A DNA stretch of 64,000 nt, taken from Lepeophtheirus salmonis. Taxonomy: Eukaryota; Arthropoda; Copepoda; Siphonostomatoida; Caligidae. Positions 55,492 through 64,000 of this stretch are shown piece by piece. Numbering within the stretch: the first letter of the stretch is position 1; each line of letters begins with the position of its first letter. Under the pieces are notes generated by a model, which did not search any database, was not told where the DNA came from, and saw only the letters and a list, made by a program, of their open reading frames with translations. Where the stretch lies: NCBI RefSeq assembly GCF_016086655.4, contig NC_052141.2, forward strand, positions 1,178,001 to 1,242,000, in the 5' to 3' direction. The translations under genes and the position numbers were made by a program.

Positions 55492-56726
55492 ATATGTTGC
55501 CCGTCAACACAAAATCATTTTAGAATGATTTCTCTCAAAACTGATTGGGGGATAAAATTTTATTCCCTAAGGAATTGTCGTCAATTGCTATCCACAAAGA
55601 TTATTCTTATAAACACTTTTCGAGTGGCGAAAATTGTATTTTAAGTAGCTGAAATTGATCGTCACTGTAAAAGAATAATCAATTGACTGATTTTATTTGA
55701 AAATGGCCACATTGAGTCCAATATATGTAAGTCTTATTCTGGTTCGTGGAAAAGTTTTAAGAGAATTATAAGACTGAATAATTGAGTGTTTTTACTATTA
55801 TTTAATTCTTATTTTTCATTTTCCAGAGAGTCTAGTGTCTTTTCTTTTTGTTTACATTAAATTTAAAATGTAACAATTTATTATGATGTCACAAGAAGCA
55901 CAAAGACGAAAGATTGTAATCTTACTTGATGCAAGAACGTATCAAAAACAGTTATTGCAACCTGGCTAAAATGCAACTTTCAAAGAATCCCTAAATCTAG
56001 AATCTCGGAGAAGACCTCAAAAAGTGGCCGTACAAGAAAATTTACGTATAAAGATTCCGGCAAAGGCTTTACAGAGCAGCCGGATCTCTCCATGAAAGAT
56101 GTGGCCATTAAATCAGAAAGGCGGGCGGTGTCTCTTTACAGGCCCAAAAAGTGGCACTCCTGACAGTAGAGATAGTGAAAAAGTAAAGCATAAGTATAGC
56201 CCTATTTTTTTTGGTAGACTCTGAGGCTCCCCTACTACCAGATCTGAAAATCCTGGATTAAAATATCTGGTCTTAAATGGATTTTAGTACTATAGGATTC
56301 AAAACCCAGATGTTGAGATTTTAAAGGACTTTGTCAATGAGGAGTGAGCTGCTATGTCATAGTTCTTCATCAAAAACACCTCATGCAAATTTTGCATGCG
56401 CCTGAAAACTGGTAATACAGCTGACGGTTATTATATTAAAGACGAATTATCATTATTATAAATTATTTTTACAAGATTGTATATAACTGTTACATTTGTA
56501 CATTTAAGTCACAAAACTGTTGCACAACCCTACAAATCAAATAAAGTTATTTAAATTCAGCAAAAGTTACATACAATCTTAACTCATACCACAAATTTAA
56601 CTATAAAATTGGCTCAAATTTCGGGCAGTATGTATTTTATTTAAATATAGCAGACCAATTAGTTGAAATTTTCACTTTTTCTTGATTTATATTCAAGATT
56701 GCTTTGATGTTGACGCACCAAATATG
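55492..56726 (+). mobile_element. TIR element of the ATGTGG family carrying a Tc1-like relic
   Basis: The left end TATGTTGCCCGTCAACACAA and the reversed right end TATTTGGTGCGTCAACATCA share GTCAACA and flanking positions. The right subterminal segment TTCAAGATTGCTTTGATG matches that at 33055-33075 (TTCAAGATTGTTTTTATG), which ties this element to the one at 31798. Length about 1.23 kb, usual for Tc1/mariner. Confidence 0.7.
55886..56445 (+). pseudogene. Tc1-like transposase relic
   Basis: The start is probably the ATG at 55886, reading MSQEAQRRKIVILLDARTYQ, a typical Tc1 N-terminus with the first helix. Frame changes then give SRRRPQKVAVQENLRIKI, matching the linker (the RSGRPR-type basic motif), and SMKDVAIKSERRAV-like sequence for the second helix-turn-helix. 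The right end reads LKDFVNEE, then FIKNTSCKFCMRLKTG and ADGYYIKD, the C-terminal domain. The core with the catalytic Asps is reduced to a short decayed stretch near 56220-56270. Inactive. Confidence 0.8.
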
Positions 56727-57039
56727 TCTGTACATTCCTTCTTCATAGTATGAGGGTGCCCTGTTCCTATAAAATCATATAAAAATAAAAAAATAATAAT
56801 AATTCTTCAAAAGTGACCGTCAGATGTGTTTTTGATTAACATCTTAATAATGAATCAAAAAAATGAAATAAAAAACTTCATATTTCTAAATACAACCCGT
56901 CAAAAAATAAGATACTATTTTATTTTTTTTAGAATGGCTTGAGATTAAGAAAAGTAAACAAACCGTAAAAAAAAGAAAAATGATGAATCTCAAGGCTATT
57001 TTTATATTTTTTGTTTTTGTTATAATTAGTGGTGTTGGG

Positions 57040-58540
57040 GTTCGGTCTGAAAACCTAGACCGAAAAGAAGCGGTTGTGATTTTTCGTGAACAAAATCATT
57101 TGGTCCTTTATTAAAAACGTTCAGCTTGGAACAGTTTTAGAGAAATATTCGCGCTGTACTGGTGTCGTATACAAATTTGTTATAAACGGATTCTATAAAT
57201 GAATTGTTGATGACATCAGTTTAGTTTCAAAATTGAATACGTCAACATAAAATGACCTCATATGAGATGAAATGTCTTGCAAAAATTATATTTATACAAC
57301 TAATAGATCAGGAGTGGGAGAAAATTGATTTGTATATTATTCTCTAAAAAATAATCAGTACTCACTTATAAGGGATTATATATTGGTCTACAATCTCAGA
57401 TCACATTCTCAAACTAATTTGTTTCGTTAATGAAGTTCAGTTTGCACTACTGGTCTCAATGAAAAATTGAGTATAATCTAATTTTATTGATGAATTGTTT
57501 ATGAGGTCTGTTGTGTTTCAAAATGGAGAACATCGACCTTATACCCTCAAGAAAAGGTAAATTTATTTCCAACAGGTCTCAATGAAAAATTCGTTCGAGA
57601 TATGTATAACAAAAAATCAGTCTCATTTAACGGTAAAGATCGATTTTATTGATGAACTATTGATTATGTCATGTGTATTTTAAAATGGGAACATCGATCT
57701 ACAATGGCGTTTGAAGGTAAATGTATTTGATAAATTATTCTTGAACAAAACATAAATCAGAAAATGAGACTGAAAGAATTTGTCCACAATTTTAAAAGAT
57801 TAAATTTCGGTCTACAGTCTCAAACTACAGTCTACAACTAATTCGTTTCTTTAAAGAAATTTAGTCTTGATCGATCTAAATAAAAAATTCTGCATAACAA
57901 AAATTTAAAAAAATATGTCTCATTTAAAATTCGGTTTTGAACGATTTTATCAATGAAATATTGTTAACAACACGTGCGTTATAAAATTGTAGCCACTACA
58001 CTTACAATAACGTTTTATAAAGTGATATGTGTTGCATACGAGTCATATTTGTACAACTCATAAATCAGGATTGGGAACAAAATTGGTCCATAAATTGAGA
58101 CCCAAAAGAACGATCTAAAATTTCAAAACAATTGAGTTTTGGTCTACAGTCTGAGATGACAGCCTTAAACTGATTTAAGTACTTCAGGAAGTTCCATTTG
58201 GACCAGCCTCTAACAAAATATTTGGCGTGGATCTGTTAAAAAAATAAATCTGTCTCATATAAAATTCGGGCTAGACAGATTTTATAGATACATTTTTCAT
58301 GACATTAGGTGTGTTTCATAATTGTGAACATCGGCAAGATAACGTCATAAATTAGGTTATCCTGTACGAAAATCGGTCCCTAGATTGATACCAAAAAAAA
58401 AAATGATCACGATTTAAAATCAATTAAAATTTGCTCTTCTGGCTGAACCGAAATGTCCGTCCAAATCCATTTAAAAAAACATATAATATCAAACTGAAGA
58501 AATAACATCAATCTCAGACCCTGTTCCAACACTAATTGTA
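57040..58540 (+). repeat. Family H array, five diverged units
   Basis: The string GATTNTATNAATGAATTGTTGATGAC (N variable) or a variant recurs at about 57189, 57480, 57652, 57950 and 58277, so units vary from about 170 to 330 bp. Each contains GTTTCAAAATNG.GAACATCG and GAAATTCAGTCTT-like text. Non-coding; inverted and partial copies lie at 18040 and 52870. Confidence 0.75.
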
Positions 58541-58544
58541 ATGT

Positions 58545-59095
58545 AAACAATTATTAGAAAATAAAGTCACAGCATGCGCTGTGTATCTGGCCATTTATTT
58601 TATTTTTGTGACCTATCTGTTTGTATGTAGTAGATACAATTTTTTGCGGCACAATGTAAATATTATATAAAATATTATTAATTATATTTTGTTACAAGGA
58701 ATTTTTTTTTTTCCTTCTTCGTAGTTTTATTTCCTACAAAAACAAAGAGAGAAGTTGAGCACGTGTCATTTCCCTTTTAAATACCTCTTTTTTTCTTCTT
58801 CCTTTTTTTCTTTTTAAATCATTACAGCAAATGACTTTTTTTATTGTTATTTGAGGCAATTATACCAACGACTACTTCTACTACTTGGTTGCTACTCGTA
58901 GATACTAATGATGGTACTAAATACGTACATATGTCGGTAATGGACCCCCTCACGCTAATTAGTATGAAAGAGATCATAATTTGAATCACATGAAAAGGAA
59001 ATGTTGTAGAAGAAAAAAGCTTGAAATACCTTTAGTACATACCACTTTTAAAGTGTTATTTTATTTGTAACCATTTACATACAAGGTAAGTGAGC
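58545..59095. other. Spacer, nothing recognised
   Basis: AT- and TTC-rich DNA; no supported feature. Confidence 0.5.
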
Positions 59096-59097
59096 TG

Positions 59098-59600
59098 ACT
59101 ACAGAGTTTGGCAGGAAATTAATGTTAATTTCCTCATTAATATAGGAAGGTTTAGTAATTACTTTTCGACATTCTGGCTCAGCCAACCTTTGTGCTTCAA
59201 CAAACTAAAATAAACAATTTGTAATTTTTTTCATCATGAGTGAGCAAAAAGGCCGTGCATCTGAAGTGAAGGTGGCACGGATTATGGATAATGTGTATTG
59301 CACTCAAGGAGCCTCAAGATAAAGCATAATGTATAATATTTCTCCAAGAAAGTAGATAGTGGAGAGACAATCTAAAGAAAGATCTAGAGTTACAATCCAG
59401 CTTAGTGAAGATGATCAAGGAGGACCCCACCAAATCGCCATTCCAAATACTTCTCTTTGGCTCCTAGGACCATCAGGAGGCCCATGAAGGACGACTTGTG
59501 ATTATGTTCATAATCGAGAACCCCACATCCCCTTCTGAAATAGGTCATGAAGGGCAGGGGGCTGCAGAGTCCATGTTTTGCTGCCAAACCCTTCACATAT
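59098..59600 (+). pseudogene. Tc1/mariner family C relic, copy 3
   Basis: The leader 59098-59235 contains AAATTAATGTTAATTTCC and CGACATTCTGGCTCAGCCAA, as in copy 1. The ATG at 59236 starts MSEQKGRASEVKVARIMDNV and the frame continues YCTQGASR to a stop after about 28 codons. Beyond it, through frame changes, the linker (ESR-QSKERSRVT-like) and a proline-rich distal part are seen, ending with CCATGTTTTGCTGCCAAACCC as in copy 1. This copy is the only one where the true N-terminus is clear. Minus-strand open frames at 59402-59708 are shadows. Confidence 0.8.
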
Positions 59601-59609
59601 AAAATCTCT

Positions 59610-59970
59610 GGACGTAGGCAATGTTTTATCCACGCAACCTTTTAAGTGACTCTTAGATGGGTTGAAGCGTGATGTGTTTTCCGTCATTTTTTCAAACCCT
59701 GTCCTCATTTAACAAGATTAAATTTGGCATGAACAGTGTTTACTTAATATTAAATTGTTAGCATATGCCAAAATAGCATACTCCGCATTAAATATATATG
59801 CCAATGGACTTTACAACCTATTTACTATAAATCAAAGTTATCTATAAGTATCTTTGTCAACGAATGAATGTTATTTCCTTCCATTAACATGATTAAAAAG
59901 CTTTAATTGAGCACTGCCCGCATTGTATGACAAATGTCGAGGGTGATATATTAACGTAGCTGCATCGTAA
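59610..59970. other. Spacer, nothing recognised
   Basis: No supported feature. Confidence 0.5.
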
Positions 59971-59974
59971 AAAG

Positions 59975-60720
59975 GGTTTTGATTATTTTCCAAAGCTGTA
60001 GTAAATTATTCATTTATTCTTAGAGAAAGAACACATAATTATAAAGTAATAACTAGTAGGTGTGCTGATGAAAGATGGAGAGTAATACTAAGGACTTGTG
60101 TTATGATCTAAAGTTTAATTCCGAGTATGACTCCGAGTATGAAATTGCAGTAATTCTAGCCCATATTTACTTCTATATAACACAAGGGGTGAAAAGTCTC
60201 TGGCTTCACATATATATATATATATATATATCATGCCATTTTTTTTTAAGTAACCTGATTTTCACTTAGTAAACACCTCCAATATTTTATATCAAAATGT
60301 TCTATAGTTTCTGAGTTATTGGACTAAGTACTTTTTTTATTTCTAAAAAACGGGATCAAAAATGATTTTGTGCTTTAATGATACATAACTCCTCGATAAA
60401 AATTTTACTATTAAAGCTAAGGAAAAGCTTGAAAACTGTTGTGGGGATTCTTCTTCGTAAACCAAATAGAAACAAATAATAATGATAATTTTAAAGAATC
60501 TAATGTCAACGAAAAAATAAAAAGGTTTTTATTTGGTTAAACTGGGAACTTTTCATTCCATGTGTTACAGAGTGGGATCTGTGTTTATTTCCTTCCTCCC
60601 ACAGCTTATTTCCAGCCGATGTAATAGATAAAATATGGAATCTAAGCTCCTGTTTTGCTAAGCATTCTTCAAATTGTCAGGATTATTACGATCATTTTTT
60701 TTTGGATAACGACAGTTCAT
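59975..60720 (+). repeat. Dispersed repeat F copy (F8), split by a MITE
   Basis: The left part 59975-60179 has GTAATAACTAGTAGGTGTGC and GAGTATGACTCCGAGTATG, matching copy F3 (43790-43880). The right part 60566-60720 has CCTCCCACAGCTTATTTCC, GCATTCTTCAAATTGTCAGG. The 386-bp MITE lies between them at a TA. Confidence 0.78.
60180..60565. mobile_element. Mariner-type MITE, 386 bp, TA target duplication
   Basis: The left end ACACAAGGGGTGAAAAGTCT and reversed right end ACACATGGAATGAAAAGTTC match at about 21 of the first 30 positions, with TGAAAAGT intact. TA lies outside both (60178-60179, 60566-60567), and removing the element rejoins the F copy. An AT microsatellite lies at 60209-60232. No coding. 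Confidence 0.82.
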
Positions 60721-60729
60721 GTTTTTCAA

Positions 60730-61840
60730 AAACTATATCCATGATCAAACCAGAGAAACCTGCATCAAGCAAGCTGTTAAATAGATCAACAGCTGACTTA
60801 TAAATATTTTCCATTTATTTAAGGCAATTACCTGGCGGAAAACCTTGTGTTACTCTATATACACCTGTTGAAATCATTCGTTTTTTTCAACTTTTATATT
60901 TCCCTCTTGACAAATGGACATTATTGTCTACATTAATCCATCATAAAATGATCTAAATAACTCGTGCTATAAAAATATATTCATTATTTTTCTAAGAGAG
61001 GCTTTGTTAATGTGTATCCCTCATTGCAATCGGTTACGCTAGATGGTGTTAAAAAAATAAGAAATTTTCCTAATTTTACTGATTAATATAATAAATGACC
61101 CATATTTTAATTTAATATGTAACGGATCTTTCAGGATTTTCCTGAAGTTATAAAGAATTTGAATTAAAGCTCACAAAATTTAATAACAAATTAGATAATT
61201 GATGGATTATTGAATCCTCCCTGTTACAAATATATGTTACAATAATAATTGACTTGGGTTCTAAAATTTTTTTTTACTTGAGACCAACAGTGCCAATAAT
61301 TTCGTACTGATATATTGCCATGAAAAATGAATTTGAATGAAAATTTAGACACAACTATATCTTTTAAACATCAATAAACAGTTTCATAAACAGACGTCAA
61401 CAAAGAAACGATTGGATAATGCTGTAATATATATTTTTTTAAATTGCAACAAATATGTGAAAACGCTTTGGCCATTAAAAGGTTAATTAAAAGGGTTTTC
61501 CGCATGAGCTTTTCTTTTTGTGTGGAGGATATTTATTGGATTAAAAATAAATCTCTCTTTTTGTACAAAAATAAAAACCTTTTAAGGGTAATTAAACTCA
61601 TATAATGAGCTATCAAACTCCTCCTAACCCCAAAATATCATCTCTCATTACTGTGAGTAATAACATTTAAATGAAAATCTAGATCATTTAAAGGACTAAA
61701 GATGAACGTGGGTATATATATATATATTTAACTTAAAATTATATCGTAATAAAATAAAAATTCCTCTCTGAGATTCTTTTATTTTTGAATGTTATATAGA
61801 GGGAACTAACTATATAAGATTGTATACATATAACATACCT
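60730..61840. other. Spacer, nothing recognised
   Basis: About 1.1 kb of AT-rich DNA with a TA microsatellite near 61713-61730. No supported feature. Confidence 0.5.
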
Positions 61841-61845
61841 ATATA

Positions 61846-62966
61846 CAGGGTGTACACTAAATACTGTGAAAAATTAGTTACAAGTAAACATACATAACTG
61901 TTTCACAGTTAGAAATTGTTTTTGAAGCAATAACTTTTGCCCTTAATCCAGTCCGAATTTGAATCCAATGTATTTTGAAATCTTGTCCTTTTTGAAAAAA
62001 AAAACAGTCTGCTAAAAACCCCATCCTAATTTGAATGGACTGAACACCTTGCTAAATAGGGAATAGGGCCACAATCCCAAGCTAGTAGCATGTATCTGCT
62101 GAAAAAATCTTGCTTAATAGATTGAAGGCTGTAATTTCAACAAGAAGTGATTGGACGATTCCAAAAAAATTCCCATGCCAATTTCAAAGTAATTCTAGTA
62201 AAAATAAACTGTTGACGTTTCCATTTATTTAACATTTTAAATAATATTTTGCACTCATGAGCGTATTATATTTAAGATCTTCAAAAGTTATTTTTTTATA
62301 AAAAAAATGAAAAATTACATTATTTGGATTTTTTTTGAAAATCTATAGTAGTTCAACAAAATTATTTTTTTCTCAAGGAAAATTTCAAAAATATACTGCT
62401 GTTTACAAAAGAGTACAATTTTTAATTTGTTTTTTTCAAAAAACATAGAAAATACTTGTTGTTCTCAAAAACAAAAAGGAAAAAAAAATGTTGAAATAAA
62501 ATTTCCAGTATATAATTTTTGAAAAAAAAATTCAAATATTACTTTTTTTGAGATAATTTTTTAAAATACATAGTTAATTAGAAAACAATAATTTTTTTTG
62601 GAGAACAAATATGAGAAATTAAATTAAATTTTATATTTTATATTTTCTAGTAAAAAGCAAGATTTCTTTGATTTTAGGGGTGTTTTTTTTTTTCAAAACT
62701 TAAAAAAGTAATAATTACTAAAATGCCAAAAAATAAGATTCGGAAGCATAAATTAAAACTTATTTTCCTCAATGCAATACATATTCCATAGGAAACAAAC
62801 GGTTCTCCGATTCTTAATTCTGATTCCGATTAATCGTCTCATCAATAATTTTTTAGTCATATTATATAATATTCAGTAGTATTTCTGCAAAAAAATTTGT
62901 TACTCATTATGGAATTAAAAAAGTTATATGGGATTATTAATTTTACAGTATTTAAGGTTCACCCTG
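61846..62966. mobile_element. TIR element with CAGGGTG ends, 1121 bp
   Basis: The left end CAGGGTGTACACTAAATACT and reversed right end CAGGGTGAACCTTAAATACT match at 17 of 20 positions and continue TGT.AAAA. TA lies outside both ends (61844-61845 and 62967-62968). The left third is moderately complex (61920-62160), but I could not assign a transposase motif. The rest (62240-62760) is low-complexity A- and T-runs. Confidence 0.85.
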
Positions 62967-62969
62967 TAT

Positions 62970-63535
62970 ATAACAAAGTATAGCTATATATGTGTACAAA
63001 GGTATATAAATATTCTTTAAATCTTGATACGGTAATTAAAACGTCATGTTTCTTTTAGCCATACTCACGCAACAACTATGTACTTTGAACATTCTTTCAA
63101 ACATAAATTTGTCAAGACAAAATAGCGTTTGAAGAAAATAAATGAAATAAAAGATTTTTCGCATATGTGTGAGGATTTACAAAATACTTTTCTTTTTACA
63201 GAAATAAACAAACATACGATTATATAGGTAGATATATCTTATTTTCATTGAAAAACTTATCTTATTTTCATTGAAAACTGATATATCCGTCAAATTATCC
63301 GATGTGTGCATCCTTTAGGTTTTTGCAGGAAACTATTGTAAATTTTGATGGTTTTTTCTTATTTTTAATATAAATTTTCATGTGATGTCAGCCAAAATAA
63401 ACAAGTTTTAAAGTAATTAAACCACTTTTCTAAATAAGATTAGTTGAAGTAAAAAGTTTGGAGCGTTTTTCCATTTTATTTTGATAATAAAATTAATATA
63501 AATAGAATTCTTCGATTTATATGGTTTTTAAAAGG
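62970..63535. other. Spacer with a 23-bp tandem duplication
   Basis: ATCTTATTTTCATTGAAAA occurs twice in a row at about 63237-63279. Nothing else recognised. Confidence 0.55.
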
Positions 63536-63539
63536 ATTT

Positions 63540-63800
63540 CCCCCTAATTTTCAGTTCTTTGGCAATAGAATAAGTACACATATTCCGGTCCAACTTGACG
63601 CCTTCCATAATTTTATCAACATTTTCAGCGTCCATAATACCAGAACGAAATTGTTGGAAACACCACATTCAATACTGTATTCGGTCCATAAACAGCACAA
63701 TGATTTTTGGCCACCTTTTCACCTTGGTCGTAGTGATTTTGAATAAAGTATCGAATTTATTCTTATTTTACTTTCATATTGGATCGTTGTAACCCACAAA
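63540..63800 (-). pseudogene. Mariner transposase N-terminal relic
   Basis: Read leftward, HYDQGEKVAKNHCAVYGPNT matches the first helix-turn-helix of mariner transposases (GKNAAEAHRKICAVYGE). After frame changes, FQQFRSGIMDAENVDKIMEG then KLDRNMCTYSIAKELKI matches the WFARFRSG linker and the start of the second helix-turn-helix. Frameshifts near 63670 and 63650 break it. The catalytic domain would lie to the left but is not found. The plus-strand open frame at 63595-63792 is a shadow of this relic. Confidence 0.75.
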
Positions 63801-63804
63801 TCGC

Positions 63805-64000
63805 TTCTCCAAGTATCAAAGAGTAAATGAACTTTTTTCACGAAAAAACTTACAAGTTTTTAGTTAATATAATAATAAGAAAACTAGTCAACTGTTGGAT
63901 GTCAAAATAGACCAACAAATAAAAGGACTTAAATCTTACTGTGTATTGAAACTATATTCCTCTAATGGCTAGTTTTATTATATACCTGACCTTATTTATT
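63805..64000. other. Window edge, nothing recognised
   Basis: AT-rich DNA; no supported feature. Confidence 0.5.

Noticed and set aside
63595..63792. Plus-strand open frame of 65 codons
   Set aside because: Antisense of the mariner N-terminal relic, which explains its composition.
1..64000. A previously undescribed multi-gene system
   Set aside because: No two intact genes lie together; all recognisable coding is decayed transposase, so such a claim has no support here.

Overview
The window looks like gene-free, AT-rich eukaryotic DNA from a transposon-laden arthropod genome. I found no complete or convincingly intact host gene, no rRNA or tRNA gene, no CRISPR array and no bacterial-style operon. 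Nearly every stretch with coding-like composition is a broken transposase. The decayed transposases (DD37D mariner-like, several Tc1/mariner lineages, a ZBED-type hAT, piggyBac) resemble, from memory, those of the salmon louse Lepeophtheirus salmonis or a related caligid copepod. That assignment is inference; no search was run.

Layout. 1-4 kb: a Tc1/mariner C-terminal scrap (minus), a 71-bp tandem duplication and a piggyBac relic (minus). 4.9-10.3 kb: a Tc1 relic with a nearly identical internal duplication (family C), three inverted copies of a dispersed repeat (family F), and a pair of long inverted repeats about 2 kb apart (family G). 12-16.9 kb: fold-back repeats at 12.5 and 15.6 kb, a Helitron-like 3' end and repeated family I. 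17.8-18.4 kb: families N and H. 19.6-20.3 kb: an unassigned coding-like island. 20.6-25.7 kb: family J, a 411-bp hAT MITE, a diverged array of about 230-bp units, and the best-defined autonomous-type element, a 1317-bp mariner with 26-bp inverted repeats and TA duplications. 26-39 kb: three Tc1 relics of family B, a palindrome at 27.1 kb, mariner scraps, a TIR-bounded element at 31.8-33.1 kb and a second family C copy. 40-48.3 kb: another Tc1 relic, paired family L repeats, two F copies, a chimeric mariner element and a 1069-bp element with a doubled transposase segment. 49-52.7 kb: a 3.0-kb hAT pseudo-transposon inserted in one F copy and itself carrying another F copy. 53-64 kb: family H arrays, a 106-bp minisatellite, a Tc1 relic with TIRs, the third family C copy, an F copy split by a 386-bp MITE, a 1121-bp TIR element and a mariner N-terminal scrap at the right edge.

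No genes act together here. What can be read is a history of nested insertion, internal deletion and internal duplication. Twelve F copies, several TIR families defined only by sequence shared inside this window, and perfect or near-perfect hairpins are the items I would follow up. I do not see evidence for a new functional system.
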